Shown here one piece after another: positions 46,129 to 57,463 of a stretch of 64,000 bases of DNA (positions are counted from its first letter, which is position 1; each line of letters opens with the position of its first letter). A program made the translations under genes and the position numbers. Origin of the DNA: Jaltomata sinuosa (lineage: Eukaryota; Streptophyta; Magnoliopsida; Solanales; Solanaceae); NCBI GenBank assembly GCA_003996215.1, contig QJPP01000049.1, positions 1-64,000 on the forward strand. Reading direction: 5' to 3'. The notes under the pieces were generated by a model. It saw nothing but the letters and a program-made list of their open reading frames with translations. It was not told the origin of the DNA and searched no databases.

Positions 46129-47430
46129 TCAACCAAATCGAACATGGTCTTAATCTCGAGTTCTTTTCCCGATCAAGTAAAAATAAAGCCAATGAGGTGT
46201 GACAAGAGGCCGAGAGTTGAGGCTGTTGAAGAGGTTAATGGACCTCCCATATTTATGATCACAGAGAAAACCGCATCGATGCTCCTGGATTGGTGGAATC
46301 ACATGGGTCAGTTTAGGCATTTAAAGATATTCAAACATATTAGATTCCTCACAGACATTATGAGATTTGGGCTTGACAAAGATTTGATTGAGGCTTTAAT
46401 TCCATTTTGGGACTCTAGAAACAATGTCTTTCGCTTTAGCAATTTCGAATTGAATCCCACATTGGAAGAGCTAATTAGTTGTGTCACATGTTTAGGCAAA
46501 AATCTCCATAAAAAATACCTCTGGCTCCAAGGAATGTTAATGGACATAAATTCTTAAGAGAAAATGCACATCAACCATCCTCATATGGAGTGTTTTGATA
46601 AGGGTGAATTTCTTTAGAGTTCTTGTATTCGAGATATGGAAATAAATAAGGATTTGTGGAATATGGGAAGAAACTCAAAAGTGGAAAACACTTTCGTACA
46701 TGGGAAAGGCATAGTCAAGAAGCATTCATGGTAGCTTTCTTGGGAACCATGGTTTTTCCAAGACGAGACAGAAAAATCAATATTCGTTTATCTAGGATAG
46801 TCACAGTTATGATGAAGAGAAAGGATAACACCATCCCGCCGATGATTCTAGAAGATATCTATCGTGCCTTGACCAAATGCGGAGACGATAGAGACTATTA
46901 TTAAGGTTATAGCATTTTGATACAAATATGGTTTCTAGAGCATTTGTATCACCATTGTTATGTGGCAACGTTCGAATATGAATGGATGAGCAATATTTTC
47001 ATTCATACAGATAGGATGGATAAACTGAAAGACAAATTGCTAAAGGACTCTCAGGTTGATTGAATCTCAGATTACATGGAACTATCATTGGTTCCCTTTA
47101 GAAGAGGCTATCTATATGTCTTCCTATCACCCATTTTTTGTTTTAATGGCCTTAGAGGATTTCAGTTGTATTAACCCTTCGAGTTTTACGCAAGCTAGGT
47201 CAAAAATAAGTTGTGCTCATGGTCAAGGACATACAAGATTTTGTATGGGAAGTAATGTTAGAAGATCGACATCGAGAATCAGAAACTCAAAAAATTTGGG
47301 GCAGTAATCAGATTCTAGGTTTTGATAGTATGGTAAAAAATCACGATCAGGGAGAAGTGGAACCCTTATACTTCATATGGTTCGATGAGCAGCCCCCCCC
47401 CCCCCCCCCCCATCAAGGTCAGGCCTGAAT
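46129..47430 (+). pseudogene. Tat/Ogre ORF1-like protein relic (DUF7745-like), left copy
   Basis: Frames in order: MVLISSSFPDQVKIKPMRCD, LLDWWNHMGQ, DLIEALIPFWDSRNNVFRFS with LNPTLEELISC, then AFMVAFLGTMVFPRRDRKI, PPMILEDIYRALTKC, a TWNYHWFPLEEAIYMS-type block and a C-terminal GEVEPLYFIWFDEQ block before the C19 run. This series matches the ORF1 proteins (DUF7745, plant-mobile-domain-like) that accompany solanaceous Ogre elements. Several stops and frameshifts break it. The function of this protein family is not established. Confidence 0.65.
47393..47411. repeat. C19 homopolymer
   Basis: Nineteen consecutive C at a spot where the right arm has only a short GGGGG run (about 49608-49612). Confidence 0.9.
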
Positions 47431-48487
47431 GATCTATAAAAGATACAGTAGATAGAGAAATGGAGGTTGTGATGAGAATTAGGGAAGCCCAACTCAAAGC
47501 CAAAAGAAATTATTTGTCCAATATTCAAGCCTTATACGCTGACTTAAATGAGCTAGGGAAATAGTTAATGATCATCAAATAGATTTTGCTGAGGAAAGAG
47601 CCAAATCAGCAATACTAAAGTTACGCTCCGAGGAAATCTTAAACAAGCAACAATCAGGGGAGCACAGATTGAAGAACTCATCATATTTTGTCAGCAACAA
47701 TTGCAGGAATATGATCAGAAAGTTCAAGCAGATTTTGATCACGAGAGAGCCCAATGGATCCGTGAAAGGTGAAAGCTATGAGAATAGCTAGAGTTAGTTT
47801 TGGCTCAAGGGACACAAAGTAGAGAAATGATCATCTCCTGTGATCAGCAGATACAAGGATGGGATTAGGCTTGCAGTTCCCTTTGAGCGAAGGTCCATCA
47901 TTTGGCCGACCGCACTGCTCAAATGGGTCATGATTACCAAGAGATTAAACCATGAACAATTTATTGCACAAGCACCTGCCTTTATCAAGCACCTCACAAC
48001 CTCATTACGAGATATATACTTGGGTGTGGGAGGTTGTTTAAGGCTGAAATCTCCATGATCAGGCATGCTGAGGTCTTGAGCATAACCAATAGATCTTGGG
48101 ATATGAAGATTAGTTACAAATTATGTGTTCCTTTGTTTCCTTCTGTTGCAGTCTCTCAGTTTAAGTCTTTTTTTTCCATCTAAGTTTATGTCTTTTGGTT
48201 AGTCCTGTCGCCCTGTCTGTTTAAGTTCTAGTTTCAGGTCAATTTTTAGTTTGTAAGGTCCTTTTTTATATGATTTTATACTTACGCACTTGTATTTTAG
48301 AAAAATATTGAATGATATTTTAATCTATGTTTATTTTTGTTTTGTTTACTAAAAAACCCTTGTCATTTTTTTGAACTACGGAAAAATCTGATTTATGTCT
48401 CGACATGAACATAGACAGTCGTATCATATTCAATCAAACCTTTTGTGAAAAATGATTATAATAAATAATGAGAAAAGAGAATGTGCG
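47431..48487 (+). other. Distal part of left arm
   Basis: Broken coiled-coil-like remnants (Glu/Lys/Gln-rich in short frames, for example MEVVMRIREAQLKAKRNY near 47461) followed by untranslated T-rich sequence. It is mirrored in 48533-49585. No independent gene. Confidence 0.5.
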
Positions 48488-48532
48488 CCCAGATAAATCG
48501 GGATGAAACATAAGGCTGTCTTGGCAAGTGAG
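48488..48532. other. Loop of the inverted repeat
   Basis: About 45 bases that do not pair with the other side, at the symmetry centre of the palindrome. Confidence 0.75.
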
Positions 48533-51197
48533 GTGCACACCCTCTCTTTTATTATTATTATAATTTTTCACAAAAGCTTTGATCGAACCCATTGGGGCTG
48601 CCTACGTATAATGTCGAGACAGAATCAAATTTTTGTGTAGTTTGAAAAAATGACAAGGTTTTTTAGAAAACAAAAGAAAAACAAAATAAAATAAACATAG
48701 ATTAAAATATCATTCAACATTTTTCTAACATACAAGTACAAAAGAATAAAATCATATAAAGAAACACCTTACAAACTGACAACTGGCCTGAAATTAGAAC
48801 TTAAACAAACACGGCTAACCAAAAGACATAAACTTAGACGAAAGCAAAAAGACTTAAACTGAGATACTGCAACAGAAGGAAACAAAGGCTTATATCATTT
48901 GTAACTATGCTTCATATCCCAAGATCTACTAGTTATGCTCAGGACCTATGCATGCCTGCTCACAGAGATTTTGGTCCCAGACGACCTCCCACACCCAAGT
49001 ATATATCTCGCAATGAGGTTGTGAGGTGCTCAACAAAGGCATGTACTTGTGCAAGAAATTATTCATGGTTCATATCTTGGTAATCCTGACCCATTTGAGC
49101 AGTGAGGTCGTCCAAATTATGGACCTTCGCTCGAAGAGAACTGCAAGCCTAATCCCATTTCCATATCTGCTGATCACGGGCAACGACCATCTCTCTAGTG
49201 TGTTTCTCTTGAATTGAAACTAACTCTAGCTCTTCTAGTAGCCTTCCCTTTTCACGAATCCATTGGGCTCTCTCCTGATAAAAATCTTCTTGAACTTTTT
49301 GATCATATTCTTGCAATTGTTTCTAATGAGATGCAACGAGTTCTACAATCTGTGCTCCCCTGGTGGTTGCCAGTTTATGTTTTTCCCGGAGTGCAGCTTC
49401 AGTATGGGCCGATTTGGCTCTTTCCTTGGCAAAATCTATTTTTTTCTCATTAATTATTTCCTAGATCCTTTTAAGTCGGCTTTTAAGGCTTGAATGGTGG
49501 ACAAGCAATTTCTTTCAGCTTTGAGTTGGGCTTCCCTAATTCTCATCTCGTCCTCCATTTCTCTATCTATTGTATCTTTTACAGATCATTCAGGCTTGAC
49601 CTTGAAAGGGGGCTGCTCATTGAACCATAGGAAGTATAAGGGTTCCACTTCTCCCTGATCATGATTTTTTATGATATTATCAAAATCTAAAATCTGAATA
49701 TTGCCCCAATTTTTTTGAGTTTCTAATTCTCGATGTTGATCTTCTGACGTTACTTCCCATACAAAACCTTGCATGTCCTTGACCATGAGCACAACTTGTT
49801 TTTGGCCTAGCTTGCATAAAACTCGAAGGGGTAAATACAACAGAAATCCTCTAAGGCCCATTAAAATAAAAAAATGGATGATAGGAAGATATATAGATAT
49901 AGCCTCTTTTGAAGGGAACCAATGATAGTTTCATGTAATCTGAGATGCAGTCAACCCGAGAAGATACTCCTTCCAAGCCTTAATGCCCTTTAGCAATTTG
50001 TCTTTCAGTTTCTCCATCCTATCTGGATGAATGAAAATATAGCTCATCCATTCAGATTTGAATGTTGACGCATAACTATGGCGATACAGATGCTCTAGAA
50101 ACCATATTTGTAACAAGATGCTACAACCTTAAAAATAGTCTCTACCGTCTCCGCATTTGGTCAAGGTACAATAGACATCTGCTAGAATCATTGGCAGGAT
50201 GGTGTGATCCTTTCTCTTCATCATAACCGTGACTATCCTAGATAAAAGAATAATGATTTTTCTGTCTTATCTTGGAAAAATCATGGTTCCCAAGAACGCT
50301 ACCATGAATGCTTCTTGACTATGCATTTCCCATGTAGGGAAGTTTTTTCCACTTTTGAGTTTTTTCACATATTTCACAAATCCTTCTTTCTTTCCATATC
50401 TCGAATACAAGAACTCTAAAGAAACCCACCATTATCTAAACACTCCATATGAGGATGGCTGATGCGCATTTACTCTAAGAATTTCTCTAAGAATTTATGT
50501 CCACTAACATTCCTTGGAGCCAGAGGTATTTTTTATGGAGATTCTTGCCTAAACCCGTGACACCACTAATTAACTCTTCCAATGTGGGAGTCAATTCGAA
50601 ATTGCTAAAGGGAAAGACATTGTTTCTAGATTCTCAAAATAGAATTAAAGCCTCGATCAAATCTTTGTCAGGCATGAATCTCATAATGTCTGTGTGGAAT
50701 TTAAGATGTTTGATATATTAAAATGTCTAAACTAACCCATGTCGTTCCACCAATCTAGGAGCATTGATGGGGTTTTCTCTGTGATCATAAATGTGGGGGA
50801 TCCATAAACCTCTTCAACGGCCTCAATTCTCGACCTCTTGTCACACCTCATTGGCTTCATTTTTACTTGATTGGGAAAAGAACTCGAGATTAAAACCATG
50901 TTCGATTTGGTTGACACAAAACTTATGATCTTTCTGAAGAGTTTAAATTCAAAATTAGACTCACAAAAGAGGTTCTATGCACAACTATATTTTTTAAAGT
51001 AAATAAATAATTAAAAAAATTGAGGTTCAGTAAGGGATAAAATGGTTATTTTTGCAAAAAGACCCTTGTTAACTTTTATAGAAGAATTCAGGTTGTCTCA
51101 GAAAAATAATCGGATAGGGAGATGAAATCAACAAAGTGACTATTTTACAAAAACATGCCTTATCTGCTTTCGTAGCAAGATTTAAGGCTATCTCGGC
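48533..51197 (-). repeat. Right arm of giant inverted repeat
   Basis: Reverse-complement partner of 45844-48487. It ends sharply at 51197, where sequence related to element G begins. It includes the word GAACCCATTGGGGCTGCCTACG, common in solanaceous repeats, near the inner end. Confidence 0.9.
49586..50917 (-). pseudogene. Tat/Ogre ORF1-like protein relic, right copy
   Basis: The same protein blocks as the left copy, on the opposite strand: MVLISSSFPNQVKMKPMRCD and LLDWWNDMG (50732-50917), HSYASTFKSEWMSYIFIHPD and GLTASQIT (49931-50116), and GEVEPLYFLWFNEQPP (49586-49861). It carries its own, different stops and indels. The two copies converge tail to tail. Confidence 0.65.
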
Positions 51198-51333
51198 GCT
51201 ATATAGGAGGCAACCCATAGTTTGTTGTTATATTAGTACCATAGAGTAGTTGTTTTGTTGGAATGTGTTAACGTGTTTGCTGAGTGTGCAGGAAAAGAAG
51301 AGGTAGAAGTAAAGGAGGTGGTCTGTTTAGGGG

Positions 51334-51560
51334 TGACAGGTCCTTCTGGTGGGTCGTCGCAAGGGTGACAAAACATCACTCAAATCGTCACAAATTGGAG
51401 AAAAAAAATCTTGCTGCATCTGTTTAAGAGTGACGGCTCGTGTGACGAACCGTCACATGTGTGATGAGCCGTCATACAAATCGTCAAGCTGAGGACCAAG
51501 TTGAGACTCCATTGTTTAGTGGTGACGTCTAATGTGACGAACCGTCACACCTGTGACGAG
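51334..51560. repeat. GTGACGG palindrome array 1
   Basis: Repeated words GTGACG, CGTCAC and GACGAACCGTCACA that can fold on each other. The same family occurs at 52260-52395 and 56083-56465. Confidence 0.8.
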
Positions 51561-52468
51561 TCGTCACCCGCACTTCCAACCAGGTAAGTATACTATTTCC
51601 TTCTTTTCTTTTAACTTTGACCCGCCCTGACCCAATGAAGTTCTAATACCCCCAAACGAAGGAACTCGTTTCAAATTAAAATGGTTTCTTCTTCTTTTTC
51701 CTCTTCTCCTTCTCTAAACCGAATCCATCTTCCACCTAAATTCCTTCAACCCTCAAATTCTCACAACACCCTTAATCTTAATCCCACAATAAGCCGTCCT
51801 CACCCCCAAATCCATCACACGCCTTTTTTCCCAAAAATGCCCATCTCCGACACCTTGATCGAAGCACAGTGTGGCTTGTGCCCCAGTTAACTCCAAGTGA
51901 AAAAGGAGAAGTTGTCCTAGTATAACTTCAACACCAAGGTATGCTTCTAATCCCCTCTTGAGAATGTTCATTTAGCTGGTATATCAAAAACAATAGGCAA
52001 CAAGGTATGAGGTGTACAATTGTGAAATCGTGGTTGTTGTGTATTGTTGTTATGGTTGTTGGTGTTGTGTTGGGACTGTGGAAAAACATACAAATAGCAT
52101 GGGTAAAGTCTGAGTACCCCATGGGGTTAAATAATGGATGGGTGATATCGTTGTAAAATCAAATCCCAAAAGGGATTGGCAAAGTGCTAATGAACACTAA
52201 GTGTTCGACAAATTACCGCAAAGAGGAAAATAACCGTTGCTTAAAGATGATGACTTGTGTGATGAGACATCATACCTGTGACTGGTCGTCACTCAAATCG
52301 TCACAAGAGCCAAAAAGAGGCCACTTCACTGGCTAAGGGTGACGGTTGGTGTGACGAACCGTCACACCTGTGACTGGCCATCACTCAAACTGTCACTCCA
52401 AAACAGTGAGGTTTGGCTTTGTGTTTTCGTCTTCTCATGTGTTCTAACTTGTTCCCTCTTGCAGGTAC
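51561..52468 (+). other. Upstream untranslated region of element G
   Basis: Contains a splice-donor-like CAGGTAAGTA near 51590, a Pro/Ser-rich short frame (51681-51890) without homology, and GTGACGG array 2. A TTGCAG acceptor-like site lies just upstream of the gag ATG (about 52458-52463), so the ORF may have been expressed from a spliced leader; this is inference. Confidence 0.45.
52260..52395. repeat. GTGACGG palindrome array 2
   Basis: The GTGACGGTTGGTGTGACGAA and CCTGTGACTGGCCATCACTC forms, inside the leader upstream of the ORF. Confidence 0.8.
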
Positions 52469-54458
52469 ATGGATCCTAAACCACAACCAAATCGTGGCGG
52501 GGCACGGAAATGAAAATAAAGGCCAACCCCAACACAGACATTAGTAGATGAACCAGACAGCGAAGCGGAAGAAATTGAGGAACCTGCCTATCAAACAAGG
52601 TTGTCCAAAAAGAAAAAAACCCAAGTCACCCAGTCTGAAGAGGAGAGTGGGTCGTCTAGTGACGGGTCGGGAAGTGCTAATGGTAGTGAAGGGAGTGAGA
52701 GCTCCAGTTCGAGCCCAGAGGATAAGAGTGGCACTGAGGCCACTAAGAACCCATAGAAGGCACCCATTGACACCAGTACCTACAGGTGAAAGACCGTCAA
52801 TGTTCGAGAATCAATCTGGTGGGAGGTTGAGGGTGTCAGGAAACATTATCTAGACGGCCTTCTCCCAACCAATAAAAGGAGCCACCGGAGACCGATAGCT
52901 GAAAAGGTGCAAATTGTGACCTCTTACCTACCTGAATACCCAATCATCCAAACTAAATTTCAAAGGTACAAGCTAGAGTGGCTGAGCATGCCTCCGGGAA
53001 TGTACTACCCAAAAATTATGCGTGAATTTTATGCCAGCTACTTGGTTTGTTTGGAGAAAATGGTAGAAAAGGGGAAAAAGCTGAAGGACACTGCGATAAT
53101 GGACAAATTCATTGTCCGGGACATCAAGTGGATCTTTCTGCGAGGATGTTAACAGGGTCCTCTTTTGTCCAGAGTACATGCCACCAGCCGGTATGCCTAA
53201 GCTTCTTGACAAAATGAGTACAGCAGCGCAGCAATGACCATGGCTAGCTCTTATGCTAACCGAGGGCTCACCATCCTGGCTACTAAATTCAAGGGAAAGA
53301 ATCTAGAAACAGTCATTGAGCTTCATTATGAAATTTTGGTGGGCTGTTGCGAGATACAGGTTGTTGCCCACTAGAGGTGATGCTCATTTAGATGAAGTGA
53401 GAGCAGTCCTAGTGGCGGGCTTGATTGTTGGATACGACATTGTCTTTGGAAAGTTGATTGCTGATGAGATGCATATCCGAGCCACCAAGATCACCTCTTC
53501 ATTGCCATTCATATGCCTAGTTACTGAGCTTTGTAGACTTGAAGATGTGCTAATACTGAATAGAATTGACAATGGAGTGAAAGCCACTTCCAAGCAAAAC
53601 ATCGATAGAGCAAGGGATGACACAAAGTTCGAGCTAAGGGTCCATAAGCCACAAGCTTTCAAGGCGTCAACTCCGAGTAGATCTGAAGCAGCTGACACCC
53701 CCTCAGGTACGGAGTTACCTCTAGCTATCTTTGATCCTCAGATGGCACAAACCACTAGAGCTACTGCTGAAAGCTCTGACACGGCTTCGAGACCCCCTCT
53801 ACCACCCGAGTATCAGGTGAATCCTCGAAATTTTGCAAAAGTTGTGCGAAAAAAACAGATTGATAGGCAGATTATAGCTTGGACTGAATTGTTCAAGCCA
53901 ACCATAGATGAGGCCATTCGGGAGGCTCTGAAGCCGTACAAGGGGTTACGTGCTAGGATCGACGCTATGGAGACCCGGATGGATGCTAGGCTGAATTAAA
54001 TGAGTATCCCGGACCTAGCCAAGTTTGATGCTGAACTTCAAAAGATAAAGGTTGATGTCACTGCTCTCCAGCAAGGGAAATCTTCCTATGACCAGGCTTT
54101 AGACTTCATGGAATTAGAGGAAACTGGCACAATAGTGGACCTGCTAGGAAGACCGTTGGAAATCAATGAACCCAAGACGGGTGAAGGTGAGGTGAAAAGA
54201 TCAAAGAATAAAAGGCATGAGAAGAGAACATGGGAGGGAAAAGAGTTGGAAGAGGCCCAGCAGCAATCTATACTGGACGAGCAGTTGAGACAGGAGAGAG
54301 TACATGCCCAACATGTTGGGGCATCCTCGAGTGCAGTACCGGAGTCCAGAGAGACTATAGGTGTTGATGAGTTGAGCACGCCGGCCGACACTGGCATCAC
54401 TATCCCTACCTCGAAGACCCCTGCGGTTTCCCCCACTATTCCAGACTCCGAAGCCTAG
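52469..54458 (+). pseudogene. Putative plant transposon protein (gag-like) ORF, interrupted
   Basis: The start ATG is at 52469 (MDPKPQPNRGGARK, then a stop). The N-terminal part is Glu/Ser-rich with Lys runs. The middle has KLEWLSMPPGMYYPKIMREF and YASYLVCLEKM (52907-53152), then KFWWAVARYRLLPTRGD, RAVLVAGLIVGYDIVFGKLI and SLPFICLVTELCR (53316 on). These blocks match the 'putative plant transposon protein' domain common in Solanaceae. The C-terminus (54000-54458) is Glu/Lys-rich and coiled-coil-like. Stops at 52511, about 52517, 52754, 52790 and 53997, plus frameshifts near 53150 and 53310, inactivate it. Most stops are single C-to-T changes from Arg or Gln codons. Confidence 0.7.
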
Positions 54459-55898
54459 GCTTCACAGGTATCTCTATCCCTATACTTTGCACATCTGATC
54501 TAATTAGCATTGAGGATAATGCTAGATTCTTTTGTTGGGGTAGGGGTATCTATGAGCGAGTCACCACCGAAGGTTTTTGATATCGTGTTTCTTTTCCTTC
54601 GGTGTCCTATCTAGTAGAACCGGTATGTTTAGGTTATTTTTCAAAATTCTGTTTGTGTGGTGTTGTTGCAAGCATGGCTGTTTGATTGTTGAAATAAAAA
54701 GGAGCCCCCTCCGAAAAAGATGATTTTTGTACTTGTGTGTTGAAAATATTAACTGTTATGGATCCTTGAACGTCATTGTGTGCATGTGATCGGAATAATT
54801 TTGTCTACGCTGAACTATTATTTCGATAGTTGGTAGTGGTATGGTTTCCTGATGCTAAGTGTGTGTGAGGCTAATTGTTATTAATTCTTACTATGTGCAT
54901 GCATCTAGAACTTGCCCAGTCTATTCTGTTAAGTTGGAAGTTAGTTGCTTAGGAAAGGATCACAGGACCTTTTTGTGTGCAGTCCACTTAGCCTATAAGA
55001 CTGTCCAAATGTAAATAATCCCTTTGATCCCTGTTTGAGCCAAAAATTGACCCTATTCTTTCTATAACCTGTCACCATCCCGTTTTAACTTTGAATCCCT
55101 ATTTTGGCCATGGTCCTTCCTTGGACATCGTGCACCTCAACCTAGGCAAACAGCCTAAGTTGAGGGTGGCTACTGTAGAGGTAAATGATAAGAAAAGGAA
55201 ATAGGATGGAACGGATTGGTTGTAGATAGAATGAAAATTGTGGGTGTGTGCCTAAGAAATGAAAGAAAAAGAAAGAAAAAGAAAAAAAATGAAAAAGAGA
55301 TGAAAAAAAAATTGTGTCAAAATAAACACGCCGCACCTGTAGCTAGAAAGAAGGAAATAAGAGGTGAATAAGGATGGATGAAGTTAATATGAGTGGAAAT
55401 AGTAGGTCGGTGTTTCCAAGGAGGGCTTAGTCACTAATCCCAAAATGTATCCTACCTGCACCCGAAGCCTCGTTACAAGCCTTAACAAGTCCTGTAGTGA
55501 TCCTGAGCAACGGTCTAAACAACTAAAATAGAATAGCAAGGGCAAGCCTATGGTATCGCATGTGCACTGTTTGAAGTCATTTGTGAGTGTGAGCATCTTG
55601 CTTGGTCCCAAAATTCTGTGTGTGGGACTTCTTTATAGTAAGGGCATCGGGATTTCGATATCATTCACTAATTGTTGGGATAGCTATTTGTGCATATATA
55701 GAATATTCTCTCACATCGGAATGACATTCTTGGATCCTGATAAGTTAGCTTTTCAAAACACTTATGTAGTACTTGGGGAGCTTGATTTGAATTATTTAAA
55801 CCGTTGAATGGCCATGGATTGCTAGAAACATGATGTGTATTTTCTTAGTTGAGTCATCTTTTTGTATTTGTTGTCATGTTGCTTGAGGATAAGTGAAC
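54459..55898 (+). other. Long 3' non-coding part of element G
   Basis: No ORF of note and no pol. It includes an A-rich stretch (55260-55310) and the phrase GCAAGCCTATGGTATCGCATG (55540-55560) that recurs in element F. It looks like an extended 3' UTR, not deleted pol, because no pol motif remains at either edge. Confidence 0.55.
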
Positions 55899-55913
55899 GT
55901 TTTAAGTTGAGGG
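55899..55913 (+). other. Polypurine tract region of element G
   Basis: TTTTAAGTTGAGGGTG, preceded by TTGAGGATAAG, directly before the 3' LTR. Confidence 0.6.
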
Positions 55914-56082
55914 TGTTGATGTGCTAGCATTTTACGGCACATTTGACTCTTCTAACTAAGAATAATCGCGAGTTTTCAAGTAACCGTTATTGTGTTTGAT
56001 GGTTTTTATGTTGTGTTTGCAGGAAAAGTGAAAAAAGATAAAAGAGGATGAAAGGAGCTACAAAGATGACTCTACTGCTAAG

Positions 56083-56465
56083 TGTGACGGCTCACCTGAA
56101 CAGGAAAACCACGAAGTGAAAAGAAGGTCAAGGATGGCCACTGGATAAGGGTGACGGGTGATGTGATGAACCGTCACATCTGTGACTGGCCGTCAGACAA
56201 GCCGTCTAGCTAAGGCAGTTGGAGAACATCCACTAGATAAGGGTGACGGGTGGTGTGACGAACCGTCACACCTGTGACTGGCCGTCAAGCCTAGCAGCAA
56301 CCGAAGGAGCCACTGGATACTGGTGACGGTTGTTGTGACGAACCATCATACCTACGACTGGCTATCACACAAGCCGTCAAGCTGAGGCAGTGGAACAACA
56401 CACTGATTAAGGGTGACGGTTCAGCTGACGAACTGTCACAAGCCTGACGAAGCGTCAAGGCAAAC
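56083..56465. repeat. GTGACGG palindrome array 3 (in U3)
   Basis: At least four rounds of a ~75-90 base unit, AAGGGTGACGG then GTGTGACGAACCGTCACACC then TGTGACTGGCCGTCA, immediately upstream of the TATA box. Confidence 0.85.
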
Positions 56466-56524
56466 CGTCAAGATCAAGAAGCGGGATTCCGAGTCTATTT
56501 TTGGAAATTTATTTCCTAGTCTAC

Positions 56525-56532
56525 TATAAATA
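56525..56532 (+). promoter_or_regulatory. TATA box of element G 3' LTR
   Basis: TATAAATA about 60 bases downstream of the GTGACGG array. Confidence 0.6.
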
Positions 56533-57463
56533 CCCAGTGTTAGGGTTATTTTATTCATTCGATATCTGACATTATTAGACGATTTTTGAGCGAGTTTTGA
56601 ATGACACAAAGAGAGAGAAATGACACTCTTATCTTCTTCTTTGGGATCTTCACCATTGTTGCTTGAACTCTACGGAAGTTTAAAGTGAAGTTGTGATTTT
56701 ATATTGTAAGAACATCTTCTTATTATTATGAATACTATTACTTCCTTCTTTCATTCCGTAAGCATGAGTGGCTAACTCTCCCACAACTAGGGTTGTGTGA
56801 GCCATGGCAAAAGTGACGATATAGATTTCGGGTGACGTTGGGTTCAATTCATATGTCGTTCACGTTGTTAATCTTGTGTGTTTAATGTTTTCTAATGGTT
56901 GCAAACATTAGAACATGCCTAGGTTTGATTTGATTGAACTAAGAGATTGAAACCGGGTAAATTAGATTAACAACGAGGATTCAAGACTTTTAACTCTCGT
57001 CTAATGATTAATGCTTTAGCAAGATTAATCTACTGGATGCTTTGATTGAAATGAGTAATTTTATCTTTTCAAGTTCGAGAGAATTGGAAAGGAAATGCGT
57101 CAATTTGGTTGAGAAACGCCTAAACGTAAGCATGAATTCAATCACTTCATGATAGACATACGGAACGAACCTGACTAAACTCTAACTTGACCTCGTTACG
57201 ATACCATGGTGAACACTTCCCTAGTCCATCTCTCATATTCATTCCTTAACTCGTGAAACTCGTTAATTGCTATTTAATTTATTAAAATTAATCAACACAA
57301 CCCTCCCCCAATTACCGAAAACTATTGATTATTAGTCATCTAATTCACTAATGACTTAATTTGTACCTTATTCCCTGTGGGATCGACCCCAACCTTTGTT
57401 GGGTTCTATATTTGACAATGACCGCTTACGCTTCTTAATTGAGGTGTAATTTAGGCGTTATCA

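Larger units (their letters stand above)
45844..48487 (+). repeat. Left arm of giant inverted repeat
   Basis: The complement of this arm is found in order at 48533-51197. Outer ends: GCCGAGATAGCC here and GGCTATCTCGGC there. Inner ends: AGAGAATGTGCG here and the complement of GTGCACACCCTCTCT there. Spot comparisons show high but imperfect identity with small indels and a C-run expansion. The two arms have one midpoint, near 48520. Confidence 0.9.
51198..57463 (+). mobile_element. Element G: gag-only LTR element (TR-GAG-like)
   Basis: Plus-strand unit with LTR-like upstream sequence (51198-51600), an untranslated stretch, one broken gag-like ORF (52469-54458), ~1.45 kb of non-coding sequence, a polypurine tract and a 3' LTR (about 55914-57463). 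No protease, RT or integrase is present between the ORF and the LTR, so it would need enzymes in trans. The 5' LTR is incomplete: I could not find the end motif GGCGTTATCA upstream, and the palindrome's right arm adjoins at 51197. Confidence 0.6.
55914..57463 (+). repeat. 3' LTR of element G
   Basis: Starts TGTTGATGTGC (or TGATGTGC three bases later) and ends GGCGTTATCA; the ends TGAT and ATCA are inverted. It contains the third GTGACGG array, a TATA box TATAAATA (56525-56532) and, near the 3' end, the phrase CTGTGGGATCGACCCC common in solanaceous gypsy LTRs. The candidate TSD at 57464-57468 is GTGTC. Confidence 0.7.

Noticed and set aside
54086..54436. 116-codon minus-strand ORF
   Set aside because: Antisense to the Glu/Lys-rich C-terminus of the element G protein.
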